Assembly: GCA_035647815.1 (NCBI GenBank)
Contig: DASRMR010000006.1
Coordinates: 45,318 to 109,317 of the forward strand
DNA: 64,000 bases
Direction of reading: 5' to 3'
Origin: JAAYRQ01 sp035647815
GTDB taxonomy: Bacteria > Bacillota > Syntrophomonadia > Syntrophomonadales > Syntrophomonadaceae
Part shown: positions 47,465 to 57,591 of the stretch, piece by piece
Position numbering within the stretch: position 1 is the first letter of the stretch
Layout of the letters: every line of letters starts with the position of its first letter
Position numbers and translations under genes: made by a program
The notes under the pieces: generated by a model
Seen by the model: only the letters and a program-made list of their open reading frames with translations
Told to the model about the DNA's origin: nothing
Database searches by the model: none

Positions 47465-49498
47465 CTAAAACAATGTAATTACATCAAGTATTAATCTAAC
47501 ATTACCATCACCAGCTACTATCGCACCTGCAATCCCTGGAATACCACCAAGTATTTTACCAAGTGACTTAATTACTATCTCTTGTTGGCCAATTAGAGTA
47601 TCAACAATAAGGCCAATCTGTCTTTCAGATTTACGGACAACTACAACATACATTTCCTTTTCACTAGCCATAACCCCAGGTGTTTCTAAAAGCGAGCTCA
47701 ACCGGTAAATCGGTAGTACAGTGCCCCTCATTACTATAACTTCTTGATTTTGAATCATTTTTATATCATTTTCGGTTATTATAGTTGTTTCATCTACATT
47801 ACTTAAAGGGATAGCATATATTTCATCTTGGGCTGAAACCATTAATGCTTGAATTATTGCTAATGTCAGTGGCAGTTTAACTACAAACTTAGTTCCTACA
47901 CCTGCTTTTGAATCGATAAATATTTCACCATTTAGTACTTCTATTTTCGTCTTAACTACATCAAGCCCTACACCTCGCCCTGATACATCACTTACGCTAT
48001 CAGTAGTACTAAATCCCGGATAAAACAGTATATTTATTGCCTCTTCCACGGACATTTTTTCTGCCTCTGGCGCACTTATTAGGCCTCGGTCAATAGCACG
48101 GTCTTTTATTTTTTCTACATCTACACCTAGCCCATCATCCTCTACTTCGATATAGACATTATTCCCTTCATGCCTAGCACGCAAAATAACCATACCTTGA
48201 CGATTTTTGCCCAGTTTCTCTCTTTTTTCCGGTAATTCAAGTCCATGGTCAATAGCATTTCTTAACAGATGTACTAAAGGATCACCTATTTCATCAATAA
48301 CGGTTCTATCTAGCTCTGTTTCCTTACCTTCCATAATAAAATCTACTTCTTTGTTAAGTTCCTTAGCCAGGTCCCTAACCATTCTAGGAAATCGATTGAA
48401 GACTTGTTCGATAGGCACCATTCTTACCTTCATAACTACTGATTGTAGTTCACCAGTAATTCTATCGATTTGTTCAATCGTATCATTTAATTCCCCGATT
48501 TTGCTCGTAGCACCTATTTGTTCTAGTCTACCTTTGTGCATAACTAGTTCGCCAACTAAATTCATTAGATTATCTAATCTTTCGATATCTACGCGTACAG
48601 TATGTCTTACCTTATGACTTGCTATGGCTTCATCATTATTGTCAGATATGTCATCTTCATTAGTTTTACTTTCATCCTTGTCAGGAAAATAAACAGGCAT
48701 GGCTAATCCAGATTTAATATTAATGGCATGAATATTACTTACTGTTACTTCAGATATAGCATTGATGTTTTTTTGGATATCTTCTTGGCTAAGATGTGTA
48801 ACAATAAAAAGCTCGAAATCATTTTCAAAGCGTCCTTCATCAAGATCTTGCGCTGTTGGTATAGATTTGATTATTTCTCCGTCTTCTTCCACTGCTCTAT
48901 ATACCATAAAAGCTCGAACTGACTTCATCACACAACCTTGATCAACATGAACTAGAACATGAAATATATTGAACCCCTTACTATCGGCATCTTTTAAAAC
49001 TGTCATTTCATATTCATTAAAATCCAAACTGTTTTCCGCTGCTCTATCTGTCAATGGTAATTCAGTTGAAAGCTCATGATACTCTCGATCTGATTCCATT
49101 GTAGCAGTCAACTCACCTCTTTTAATTCCTTCCAGCTTTTTTATTAGATCCTTATTGTCTAATGAACCTGTTCCCGTAGATTCGATATTATCAACCATTA
49201 ACTGAATACGATCGAAACATTTAAACAGGATATCTATTACTGTAGTATTAGCAGTTAAAAGTCCTTCTTTTAAATCTGCCAAAACATCTTCCATATGATG
49301 AGTTAAATCAGCTAAATCTTCGAACCCCATCGTCGCAGACATTCCCTTAAGTGTATGTGCAGCTCGAAAAATTTCATTTAAGGCAGTTAAATCACTAGTA
49401 TTCTTTTCTAATTCGAGAAGTTTGTGATTTAGGCTACCAAGATGTTCTTTACTTTCTTCCAAAAAAACATCTAAATATTGGGACATATCCATATTCAT
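47465..49498 (-). CDS. cheA: Chemotaxis histidine kinase CheA
   Basis: The 677-aa kinase that phosphorylates CheY and CheB. Order: Hpt domain with His48 (RAAHTLKGM), a P2-like response-regulator-binding domain (about 170-270), dimerisation helices (about 305-370), the HATPase domain (about 370-545, with HLLRNAIDHG, DDGLGVD, GRGVGLDVV and GTKFVVKLP), and a C-terminal CheW-like domain (about 545-675). The ATG at 49498 is preferred because AAGAGGTGA lies just upstream; the in-frame GTG at 49507 is within that site. Confidence 0.96.
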   Translation of the reverse strand: MNMDMSQYLDVFLEESKEHLGSLNHKLLELEKNTSDLTALNEIFRAAHTLKGMSATMGFEDLADLTHHMEDVLADLKEGLLTANTTVIDILFKCFDRIQLMVDNIESTGTGSLDNKDLIKKLEGIKRGELTATMESDREYHELSTELPLTDRAAENSLDFNEYEMTVLKDADSKGFNIFHVLVHVDQGCVMKSVRAFMVYRAVEEDGEIIKSIPTAQDLDEGRFENDFELFIVTHLSQEDIQKNINAISEVTVSNIHAINIKSGLAMPVYFPDKDESKTNEDDISDNNDEAIASHKVRHTVRVDIERLDNLMNLVGELVMHKGRLEQIGATSKIGELNDTIEQIDRITGELQSVVMKVRMVPIEQVFNRFPRMVRDLAKELNKEVDFIMEGKETELDRTVIDEIGDPLVHLLRNAIDHGLELPEKREKLGKNRQGMVILRARHEGNNVYIEVEDDGLGVDVEKIKDRAIDRGLISAPEAEKMSVEEAINILFYPGFSTTDSVSDVSGRGVGLDVVKTKIEVLNGEIFIDSKAGVGTKFVVKLPLTLAIIQALMVSAQDEIYAIPLSNVDETTIITENDIKMIQNQEVIVMRGTVLPIYRLSSLLETPGVMASEKEMYVVVVRKSERQIGLIVDTLIGQQEIVIKSLGKILGGIPGIAGAIVAGDGNVRLILDVITLF

Positions 49499-49536
49499 AC
49501 TTGTCACCTCTTAATATAATTATATCGTGCAACATA

Positions 49537-50604
49537 TTATAAAAGTTGTAATATTTTTTCACTTATATTTTCAAGTGGAACAACTTCATCCACCTTATCA
49601 GTTTGTACTGCTGCTTTAGGCATTCCATAAACAATACACGATGATTCATGTTCAGCAATGGTTAGCCCACCATGATCTTTTATTTGGGCTAAGCCTTCAG
49701 CACCATCTCGCCCCATCCCAGTCATGATTACTCCAATAGTATGACCCCAAAATTGTTCTACAACCGAGCTAAACATAAGATCAGCCGAAGGACGGTGACC
49801 ACCAAATGGGGGCAATTGATTTAGTGAAACATATAAATGTTTTGTTTTGAATATATCTTTTGCTTTGACAAATAAATGATAATCACCAGGTGCAATATAT
49901 GCACATCCCGGAACAATCACTTCATTATCTTCAGCTTCTTTAACCCTGATGTTAGAAATCGAGTCCAATCTTTCTGCTAATGATTTAGTAAAACCAGGGG
50001 GCATATGTTGCACTATAAGTATAGCTGCATCAATGTTTTTGGGTAGATTTGGAATAACTTGATGTAGTGCTTTAGGTCCACCAGTTGAAGTCCCTATTAC
50101 AACAATCTTTTTCAAAAGTTTTTTCTCATCTATAACACTATCTTTTTTAGTTGTTTTGTCCTCTACAAAATTACCTATAATACTAAAATTCTGCAGATTT
50201 TTCTTTGTACCTGCCGCAGTTTTTATTTTCTCTATTATTTCGTCCTTTACTATGTCAATATCTAAAGAAATTTGACCGGATGGTTTAGTAATAAAATCTA
50301 CTGCACCTAAACTTAATGCTTTTACCGTTTGCCCAGCATCTATTTTAGTTAAACTACTTAACATTATAGTAGGAACAGGGATTTCCTCCATTATTATTGC
50401 TAAAGCAGATAAACCATCTAACCCAGGCATTTCTATATCCATAGTTACTACATCTGGCCTTAATTCCTTGATTTTTTTAATGGCATCCCTGCCATCTCGA
50501 GCTTTACCGATAACTTCCAGATGGGGATCATTATTAATTATATCGGTGATAACTTTACGCATAAAAGCTGAATCATCAACAACTAATACTTTTACGACTG
50601 GCAC
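49537..50604 (-). CDS. cheB: Chemotaxis response regulator/methylesterase CheB
   Basis: Removes methyl groups from chemoreceptors when phosphorylated. Receiver domain (about 1-120) with Asp10, Asp11 and the phosphorylation site Asp56 (TMDIEMPG), linker, and methylesterase domain (about 160-356) with the Ser in GTSTGGP, His in QHMPPGF and Asp in MTGMGRDGAEG. I placed the start at the GTG at 50604 with AGAGGTGAT before it; the longer frame to 50700 runs into the PilZ gene and adds no domain residues. Confidence 0.95.
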   Translation of the reverse strand: MPVVKVLVVDDSAFMRKVITDIINNDPHLEVIGKARDGRDAIKKIKELRPDVVTMDIEMPGLDGLSALAIIMEEIPVPTIMLSSLTKIDAGQTVKALSLGAVDFITKPSGQISLDIDIVKDEIIEKIKTAAGTKKNLQNFSIIGNFVEDKTTKKDSVIDEKKLLKKIVVIGTSTGGPKALHQVIPNLPKNIDAAILIVQHMPPGFTKSLAERLDSISNIRVKEAEDNEVIVPGCAYIAPGDYHLFVKAKDIFKTKHLYVSLNQLPPFGGHRPSADLMFSSVVEQFWGHTIGVIMTGMGRDGAEGLAQIKDHGGLTIAEHESSCIVYGMPKAAVQTDKVDEVVPLENISEKILQLL

Positions 50605-50620
50605 AATATCACCTCTTTCA

Positions 50621-51268
50621 TTATTCCATAAGCCCTTTGCGAATCCACTCTCTTTCTTTTTTAAATATATATTTAAAAATCTGATCCCTTTTAGCCTCAT
50701 GAATATCCAAAAATTTAATAGCTACTTTGCTATCTTCAAATGATGTTTTAGCAATGTCTAATACCCTTATCACTTCAGCCTTACAATAAATAGGGTCGTT
50801 TTCAGGAATATCTAACCGAAAATCTAATATCTGTCCTTTTTCCAACTCAGTCTTAGTTATTAATAATACTCCACCACCACTAACATCTAAGGTAGTACCT
50901 TTATGCTCTGTCTGATCAGGTAAAACACTAAAAGTAGCCTCTAAATTCAGTAATAATCGCACATACGATCTACGCTGTATCCGTACTAAATTTTCTGGTT
51001 TATGCACTTTCAAAACTGGTATAGGTTCCCTTTGGCGTTCCATAATTAAAGTAGTAAATGAATAAGTGTTTTTTTCATGAGTAAATACTACCTTAATTTC
51101 ACTCCCTTTGCGTAAGGGGATTAGTTCGCCACGTCTGATAGGTATAGCCAAATAAAGAAATTCATTAGTTTTTCCTTCTACTCGGCTCGAAAGATATGTT
51201 ACATTAGTGGGGTCTGTTTGATATTCAATTTGAACGAGCTGATTTAACTTTATATCATCAACTTTCAA
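50621..51268 (-). CDS. PilZ domain protein (YcgR-like flagellar brake)
   Basis: A 215-aa two-domain protein: an N-terminal YcgR-like beta domain (about 1-100) and a C-terminal PilZ domain (about 100-205) with the c-di-GMP-binding residues RRSYVR (about 109-114) and LDVSGGG. It probably senses c-di-GMP and slows flagellar rotation, as YcgR/YpfA does. It lies between flhG and cheB; this spot has no gene in B. subtilis but is typical of Clostridia. Confidence 0.92.
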   Translation of the reverse strand: MKVDDIKLNQLVQIEYQTDPTNVTYLSSRVEGKTNEFLYLAIPIRRGELIPLRKGSEIKVVFTHEKNTYSFTTLIMERQREPIPVLKVHKPENLVRIQRRSYVRLLLNLEATFSVLPDQTEHKGTTLDVSGGGVLLITKTELEKGQILDFRLDIPENDPIYCKAEVIRVLDIAKTSFEDSKVAIKFLDIHEAKRDQIFKYIFKKEREWIRKGLME

Positions 51269-51280
51269 AACTAAACCCTC

Positions 51281-52186
51281 CTATTGTCTGTTTATACTTA
51301 AAAACTTTTTAAAAAAGTTCCTAATTCCACCACGCTGTTGTTTAAACTCCTGTTCTTGATTCACCCTGTTTTCTAGTAAGGAATCCGAAATCATACTGAT
51401 GTTTTTAGCTGCTATACTCTTGGGGTAAAGAGTTATAAAAGGTTGTTGTCTTCTTATTCCCACACTAATTAGTGATTCATCCACCACATAACCGAGTAAG
51501 CTAATCTCAATATCTAAAAACTTCTTGCAGACTAGCTTGAATTTTTCCGCCGTCATAATTCCTTCACTTCTATTAGCTACACGGTTGACAACTAAATATA
51601 TAACTCCTGCAAAAGTGTTTTTATTTAAACTTTTTACTATACCGTATGCATCAGTTATAGAAGTTGGCTCTGTAGTTGTAATAATTATCACATCATCAGC
51701 AGCCAATAGAAAAGTTAATACACTTTCAGATAATCCGGCACCAGTATCAATAATCATGTAATCATATATACCGTCAAGTTGCCCTAGTTGTACTAATATG
51801 TTCTTTAGCCTATCTTGATTTAAATTAGCTAGCTCATAGACGCCTGAACCACCAGGTATGATGTCAAAGCCTTCGGCTATATGTACCGTAATATCACTTA
51901 TAGTCTTTTTGCCCGTAACTACATGATATAAATTATATTTTGGAACTATGCCCAGCATAATATCTATATTAGCTAAGCCCATATCAGCATCTAAAAGAAC
52001 TATCTTTTTGCCTTTGCGACTTAAATCCATAGATAGATTTAGAGCTAAGGTGCTTTTACCAGTTCCACCTTTACCACTACTTATGACAATAACTTTTGTT
52101 TGTTGTAGATTGCCTAAAATCTCATTCTCAATTTTAAGTCGAGTCTTTAAAGCTATCTCTCTAAGTTTTTCAGCCTGATCTTTCAT
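51281..52186 (-). CDS. flhG: FlhG (MinD-like ATPase, flagellar number control)
   Basis: A 301-aa MinD/ParA-like ATPase that works with FlhF to set flagellar number and place. It has the deviant Walker A motif SSGKGGTGKSTLALN (about 36-50), the LLDADMGLANIDIM block and an IIDTGAGLS switch. The first 20 residues form an amphipathic, FlhF-activating N-terminal helix. It overlaps flhF by four bases. B. subtilis calls it YlxH. Confidence 0.95.
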   Translation of the reverse strand: MKDQAEKLREIALKTRLKIENEILGNLQQTKVIVISSGKGGTGKSTLALNLSMDLSRKGKKIVLLDADMGLANIDIMLGIVPKYNLYHVVTGKKTISDITVHIAEGFDIIPGGSGVYELANLNQDRLKNILVQLGQLDGIYDYMIIDTGAGLSESVLTFLLAADDVIIITTTEPTSITDAYGIVKSLNKNTFAGVIYLVVNRVANRSEGIMTAEKFKLVCKKFLDIEISLLGYVVDESLISVGIRRQQPFITLYPKSIAAKNISMISDSLLENRVNQEQEFKQQRGGIRNFFKKFLSINRQ

Positions 52187-53325
52187 AGTTCTTTATCCTT
52201 TCCCAGAAACATTTTTGCTAAATATAAGGAATCTGGAATTTCGATATCATCAGGTACATTTTGACCGTTAGTTAAATAAGCTATAGGTTTTTTTATCTCA
52301 TATATCGCATTAAGAATTTGTCCGTAATTATTAGTTTCATCCAGTTTGGTAAAAACAACTTTATCTATTCTAATTAAACTAAATCTATTATATATGTTAA
52401 TTAAATCACTGCTCTCAGTAATTGCACTCAATACCAGAATTATTTCATCAGGATGGGCAACATCAACAAATTCTTTAATTTCATTCATATGCTCATCGTT
52501 ATAAGGACTACGACCTGCAGTATCGACTAAAACAATATCTTTATCATTATATTCATCAATTAATTCTTCTAACTCATATGTTTCAAAAACAACACTCATG
52601 GGGATGCCTATTATTTCAGCAAATGTTCTTAATTGTTCTGCAGCAGATATTCTATATGTATCTAAAGTTATTAAAGCTACATTCTTTTTATCTATAAAAG
52701 TAATATTAGCTGCCAACTTGGCAATAGTAGTCGTTTTCCCAACTCCAGTCGGCCCTACAAAGAATATTACCTTAGCCTTTTTATCATTTTTGATTTCTAT
52801 AGGTTTTATTTCCTTTATATATTGCTGTAATGTATGTAACAAAACTTCCCTAGTCCAAGATTCACCATTTTCTTTATCTTTAGGTAGTTTTTTTTCTACA
52901 CTACTAACTATATCAAGTGCTAAATCTTTATCCACATTGTTCTTAACTAATATATGGTAGAATTCACGAATCTCTTCTGACATACCTTTAATTAGCTCTA
53001 TCTCATACATCCTCGTTTTAATATCAGACATCATAATTTTAAGATTATTCAATTCATCCATTAGAGCGATATTCGTATTTTCTGGTTCATTTTCATCGGG
53101 AATATTAATAGTTTTAAAAGAAGATTTCCTTAATTTGTCCATGTTTACTTGCAAAGTATCATCTACTGCTACTGTAACTTCAACTTTATTTTTAGCAAAA
53201 AAGCCTAGTATTCCATCCGTTTTTATTTGTCGCGTATGTAATATAATGGCATCATTTCCCATTTCAGCTTTAGCTTGCTTAATAGCTATTTTATAATCTT
53301 TAGCTATAAATTTTTTAATTCTCAT
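52183..53325 (-). CDS. flhF: FlhF, SRP-type GTPase
   Basis: A 380-aa GTPase related to Ffh/FtsY that marks the site of new flagella. A B domain (about 1-90) leads to the NG domain: helical N part (about 100-185) and G part with GPTGVGKTTTIAKLAA (about 192-207), DTYRISAAEQLR, DTAGRSPYN and FTKLDET. The start is put at the ATG at 53325 (MRIKKFIAKDYK), with GGATGG upstream, overlapping the flhA stop by 11 bases; the longer reading to 53340 lies inside flhA. Confidence 0.95.
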   Translation of the reverse strand: MRIKKFIAKDYKIAIKQAKAEMGNDAIILHTRQIKTDGILGFFAKNKVEVTVAVDDTLQVNMDKLRKSSFKTINIPDENEPENTNIALMDELNNLKIMMSDIKTRMYEIELIKGMSEEIREFYHILVKNNVDKDLALDIVSSVEKKLPKDKENGESWTREVLLHTLQQYIKEIKPIEIKNDKKAKVIFFVGPTGVGKTTTIAKLAANITFIDKKNVALITLDTYRISAAEQLRTFAEIIGIPMSVVFETYELEELIDEYNDKDIVLVDTAGRSPYNDEHMNEIKEFVDVAHPDEIILVLSAITESSDLINIYNRFSLIRIDKVVFTKLDETNNYGQILNAIYEIKKPIAYLTNGQNVPDDIEIPDSLYLAKMFLGKDKEL

Positions 53326-55384
53326 GTGACACCATCCCAATTACTTCAACATTAATATTGCTATCTATTTCATTATAAGAAAGTACTACAAAGTTAGTAA
53401 TAAAACGATCTATTAATCTCTTGAAATAGATTCTCAACACAGGGGCACATATTATAATAGGTGTAATCCCTTGATTAGTAAGGTTTTCTTGGTGACGAGT
53501 TAACTCGCCTATCATCTTTTGAGCAATATCCGGGTCTAAGGCTAAGTAAGAACCGAATTCACTTTGTTGTATTGATTCCCTCAAATGCCCTTCTAAAGCT
53601 GGATCAAGAGTTAAAGCAACTAATTTTAAATCATTATCCGCATATTGTTGACTAATTTGTCTTTTAAGTGATTGTCGAACATATTCAGTTAGAACATCAT
53701 TATCATTGCTAATTTTGGCATAATCAGCTAAAGTCTCTAAAATAGTGACCATATCGCGTATAGAAATTTGTTCTTTGAGTAGGTTGCTTAAAACTTTTTG
53801 TATATCACCTATATTCATCAAATCCGGTATCAGTTCTTCTACTAATGCCGAATTAGTCTCTTTAATAAAATCAACGGTATTCTGTATTTCTTGTCTATCT
53901 AATAACTCAAAACTATGGTTTTTTATTACTGTAGTTAAATGGGTAGCTAAAACTGAAGGAGGGTCTACAACTGTATACCCTTTTTGTTCTGCCTTATCTT
54001 GATCGTTTATTTCTATCCATTTAGCTGGTAAGTTGAAAGCTGGTTCAACAGTATCAATTCCAGTTAATTCTAATTCATTTTCTATATCAGGCCCTATGGC
54101 TAAATAACTATCTAATATTAGTTCACCTTGGGTTATCTGAATTCCTTTTATTTTAATTACATAAGAATTAGGTTTAAGTTGCATATTATCTCTAATACGA
54201 ATAGGTGGAACAACAAAACCTAACTCTACAGCACACTGTCTTCTTATCATAACTATTCTATCTAACAAGTCTCCACCCTGTTCCGTATCTACTAAGGGTA
54301 TTAAACCATAGCCTAATTCCATTTCCATTTTTTCTACCTGCAATAATTCAATAATATTTTCCGGTTTTCTTATTTCTTCTGCTTCCTGCACATCTTCAGT
54401 GTCAAAATCCTCTTCTTCCTCTTTTCTCGCTGTGCTCATAGCAAAATACATAATTCCAAAAAATACTGCTAAAGAATACATAGGCAGTTTAGGTAAGCCA
54501 ATAGTTCCTAAAACTAAAAGAATAATAGCCACAATACCTAATGCCTTAGGTTGGTTAAATAACTGGGTACCAACTTCCCTGCCTAAACTGTATTTAGAGG
54601 CACTTCTAGTAACTATGATGCCTGTAGCAGTCGATATTAAAAGTGCCGGAATTTGCGTTACTAGACCATCTCCAACAGTTAAAAGGGTATATGTCTGAGC
54701 AGCTTCACTTAATGCCATACCTCTCTGTGCCATTCCTAGAGTAAGACCACCAATAATGTTTATTAAGGTTATAACTATTCCTGCAATTGCATCACCTTTA
54801 ACAAACTTACTAGCACCATCCATAGCCCCATAGAAATCAGCTTCATCTTGAATCTTTTCACGGCGGTCACGTGCTGCTTTTTCATCGATTAGTCCAGCAT
54901 TTAGATCTGCATCAATAGCCATTTGTTTGCCTGGCATTGCATCAAGGGTAAAACGGGCTGCAACTTCTGATACTCTTTCCGCACCTTTAGTAATTACGAT
55001 AAACTGAATAACGACTAAAATCAGAAATATTACAAATCCCACCACCATATTTCCGCCTACCACAAAAGAGCCGAAGGCAGTAATAACCTGTCCGGCTTCC
55101 GCATGAAGTAATATTAAACGAGTTGATGAAACATTAAGTGCCAGCCGAAATATAGTCATTATCAAAAGTAATGAAGGGAAAACAGAAAACTCTAGAGGAC
55201 TAGTATTAAACATCGCAACCATTAAAATTATTAAAGCAAAACTTATATTAAAAGTAAGTAAGATGTCTAAAAGCGTAGGTTTTATAGGAATTATCATCAT
55301 CAAAATGATAGTTACTACTAAAGCTGCAATTAATATATCACTTTTTTCTAGTATTTTTTCAAACCAACTTGCCCTAACATCCAT
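53315..55384 (-). CDS. flhA: FlhA, flagellar export gate
   Basis: A 689-aa protein of the flagellar type III export gate. About eight membrane helices (about 15-330) are followed by a cytoplasmic linker and the export-regulating cytoplasmic domain (about 340-689), which docks chaperone-substrate complexes. The FHIPEP-family features (a DAMPGKQMAIDADLNAG block about 151-167, RREKIQDEADFYGAMDGASKFV) are intact. It lies between flhB and flhF. Confidence 0.97.
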   Translation of the reverse strand: MDVRASWFEKILEKSDILIAALVVTIILMMIIPIKPTLLDILLTFNISFALIILMVAMFNTSPLEFSVFPSLLLIMTIFRLALNVSSTRLILLHAEAGQVITAFGSFVVGGNMVVGFVIFLILVVIQFIVITKGAERVSEVAARFTLDAMPGKQMAIDADLNAGLIDEKAARDRREKIQDEADFYGAMDGASKFVKGDAIAGIVITLINIIGGLTLGMAQRGMALSEAAQTYTLLTVGDGLVTQIPALLISTATGIIVTRSASKYSLGREVGTQLFNQPKALGIVAIILLVLGTIGLPKLPMYSLAVFFGIMYFAMSTARKEEEEDFDTEDVQEAEEIRKPENIIELLQVEKMEMELGYGLIPLVDTEQGGDLLDRIVMIRRQCAVELGFVVPPIRIRDNMQLKPNSYVIKIKGIQITQGELILDSYLAIGPDIENELELTGIDTVEPAFNLPAKWIEINDQDKAEQKGYTVVDPPSVLATHLTTVIKNHSFELLDRQEIQNTVDFIKETNSALVEELIPDLMNIGDIQKVLSNLLKEQISIRDMVTILETLADYAKISNDNDVLTEYVRQSLKRQISQQYADNDLKLVALTLDPALEGHLRESIQQSEFGSYLALDPDIAQKMIGELTRHQENLTNQGITPIIICAPVLRIYFKRLIDRFITNFVVLSYNEIDSNINVEVIGMVSHEN

Positions 55385-55403
55385 TTTTCTCCCCCTTAAA
55401 CAA

Positions 55404-56519
55404 TTACAAAGCTACTTGTTTTTGTTTATATACAAATGCAAGCACCTCAGCTATTGCTTGATAAAGTTCTTCTGGTACCTGGGTACCAATATCTAATGCA
55501 TAATAAAGTGTTCTTGCTAAAGGTGGATTTTCCATAATAATCACATCATGTTGTTCGGCAACTTCTCTAATTTTCAAAGCCATGAAATCTTGTCCCTTAG
55601 CTAAAACAGTAGGTGCATCCATAGTATCCGAATCATATTTTAATGCTACAGCAAAATGGGTAGGGTTAGTTATCACTACATCTGCTTTAGGAACTTCAGT
55701 CATCATTCTTCTCATAGCAGCTTCTCTTTGAATTTGCTTTTGCCTTGATTTAATATATGGATCCCCTTCTATTTGTTTATACTCTTGTTTAACATCATAC
55801 TTACTCATTTTCAAAGATTTTTCATGCTCATATAGTTGGTATATATAATCCAAGATTCCTACAATAATAAAAAACACTCCAACTTTAAGAGCGATTTCAA
55901 ATACTATAGAGCTTAGAGTCATTATAGTTTCTGCTAGTTCCATGTCTACAAAACGGGGGAAAATATATAAATATTTTTTAAATACCAAGTAAACAATATA
56001 ACCGGTTACAGATATTTTAAGTAGGGATTTGGTCAATTCCACAATAGCTCGTTTGGAAAATATCTTTTTAAAACCTTCAATCGGATTTAACCGTTCTAAT
56101 TTTGGAGTTAAAGGATCAGCACTAAAAACGACTCCTACTTGTAAGTAAGTAATTATTAAAGCAGTAACAAAAGTAGTTAAAAATATAGGAAACAACATTT
56201 TTCCAAGTAAAATTAATACCTCAATCAATAATTTATGAACATAAACAATGTTAAAATCAACTACTCTTCTTTCTAAGATATATAACCTAGTAAAATCACT
56301 TAATAAATCCACCATATAGGGAAACATTACGAATATTATGACCGACCCAGCTAGTAATATTACCGCCGAATTCAAATCGGTACTTTTAAAAACTTGGCCT
56401 TTTTTTCTAGCTTCTTCCCGTTTTTTAGGTGTAGCTGGTTCTGTTTTTTCCCCAGTAGCATCATCAGCAAATAACTGTAAGTCAAAAAACAGTAAATATG
56501 ATTTGTCTTTTTCTCCCAT
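55404..56519 (-). CDS. flhB: FlhB, flagellar export specificity switch
   Basis: A 371-aa protein with four membrane helices (about 40-220) and a cytoplasmic domain that cuts itself at NPTH (VVITNPTHFAVALKYD, about 285-300), the switch between hook and filament export. The N-terminal EKTEPATPKKREEARKKGQV motif is present. A direct run with fliR (5 bases) and flhA (19 bases) marks an operon. Confidence 0.97.
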   Translation of the reverse strand: MGEKDKSYLLFFDLQLFADDATGEKTEPATPKKREEARKKGQVFKSTDLNSAVILLAGSVIIFVMFPYMVDLLSDFTRLYILERRVVDFNIVYVHKLLIEVLILLGKMLFPIFLTTFVTALIITYLQVGVVFSADPLTPKLERLNPIEGFKKIFSKRAIVELTKSLLKISVTGYIVYLVFKKYLYIFPRFVDMELAETIMTLSSIVFEIALKVGVFFIIVGILDYIYQLYEHEKSLKMSKYDVKQEYKQIEGDPYIKSRQKQIQREAAMRRMMTEVPKADVVITNPTHFAVALKYDSDTMDAPTVLAKGQDFMALKIREVAEQHDVIIMENPPLARTLYYALDIGTQVPEELYQAIAEVLAFVYKQKQVAL

Positions 56520-56524
56520 AACAT

Positions 56525-57286
56525 TTACCCCATTAACATCATAATACTATCCAGATATTCAAAGAAACGAATAAACAAAGCCTTAAATAACCATATATAG
56601 ACAGGTAACATTAAAAGAAACGCTATTAGTCCTACTAATATCTTAAGTGGCAACCCTACTATAAAAACATTCATCTGTGGTACAGTTCTAGCTATAAATC
56701 CCATCGCAATATCGGTAGTTAATACTGCTATAATTATCGGTGCTGCAATTTTAATAGCTATAATAAACATATAAGCTGTTATTTCAATTAATAATTTAGT
56801 AAAACTAGTGTTTATATTAAAGCCTAAAACTGGAATTACTTTATAACTTTGAGCTAATGCTTGCAATAAATAATGATGTCCGTTTACAGATAAATACAAC
56901 AACAAGGCTATAGTCTGCGTTAAGTTACCTAATAGGGGTATTTGAGTACCAGTTTGTGGGTCGACAACATTTACGATACCGAAACCCATTTGCATATCCA
57001 TAAGCTGTCCAGCTAATTGAATAGCTCCAAAAAGTATGTAAACTACAAAACCTATAGTGTAACCAATAAATATCTCTACAATTATCGCTGCTAAAAAATG
57101 TAGTGGATTAGTTATCTCTGCTCCATACTGAACTGGAACGAAAAAAGCTAACGACCCAGCTAAGATTACAATAACTAATACCTTAATCCTACCAGGAATC
57201 TGTTTGCTGGCAAAAATTGGAGCACTTAAAAATAATCCTGTTACTCGACCAAAAATTAATAAAAAAGTTTCCACTACAAATGGCAT
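56525..57286 (-). CDS. fliR: FliR, flagellar export gate
   Basis: A 253-aa membrane protein of the FliPQR export pore. About six hydrophobic helices span residues 8-245, with the family motifs at GRVTGLFLSAPIFASKQIPGRIK near the N-terminus and IAAPIIIAVLTTDIAMGFIARTVPQMNVFIVGLPLK near residue 185. The length fits the family. Confidence 0.96.
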   Translation of the reverse strand: MPFVVETFLLIFGRVTGLFLSAPIFASKQIPGRIKVLVIVILAGSLAFFVPVQYGAEITNPLHFLAAIIVEIFIGYTIGFVVYILFGAIQLAGQLMDMQMGFGIVNVVDPQTGTQIPLLGNLTQTIALLLYLSVNGHHYLLQALAQSYKVIPVLGFNINTSFTKLLIEITAYMFIIAIKIAAPIIIAVLTTDIAMGFIARTVPQMNVFIVGLPLKILVGLIAFLLMLPVYIWLFKALFIRFFEYLDSIMMLMG

Positions 57287-57302
57287 ACTATTAACCTACC
57301 CA

Positions 57303-57575
57303 TCATATAGAAAGAAAACTAGGAATAGCCATATACAAGTTTTGAGTAAAAGTAGTAACAATTCCTAACATCCAAGGACCAAAAACAGCTAAAATTATTA
57401 ATACTACAATAATTTTAGGTACAAAGACTAAAGTCATTTCTTGAATCTGAGTAGTCGCCTGTAAAATACTAATTAATAATCCGGTCAACAAAGCAGCTCC
57501 AAGTATGGGGGCTGATACTAAGAGAACAGTTAAAACTGCTTCATTTGCTATTCCTAAAACTATATCTTCATACAA
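57303..57575 (-). CDS. fliQ: FliQ, flagellar export gate
   Basis: A 90-aa protein with two hydrophobic helices (about 16-40 and 50-75), part of the FliPQR export pore. The sequence ALLTGLLISILQATTQIQEMTLVFVPKI is the typical FliQ core. Gaps of 16 bases to fliR and fliP on either side. Confidence 0.96.
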   Translation of the reverse strand: MYEDIVLGIANEAVLTVLLVSAPILGAALLTGLLISILQATTQIQEMTLVFVPKIIVVLIILAVFGPWMLGIVTTFTQNLYMAIPSFLSI

Positions 57576-57591
57576 AGCGACTCATTCCTCC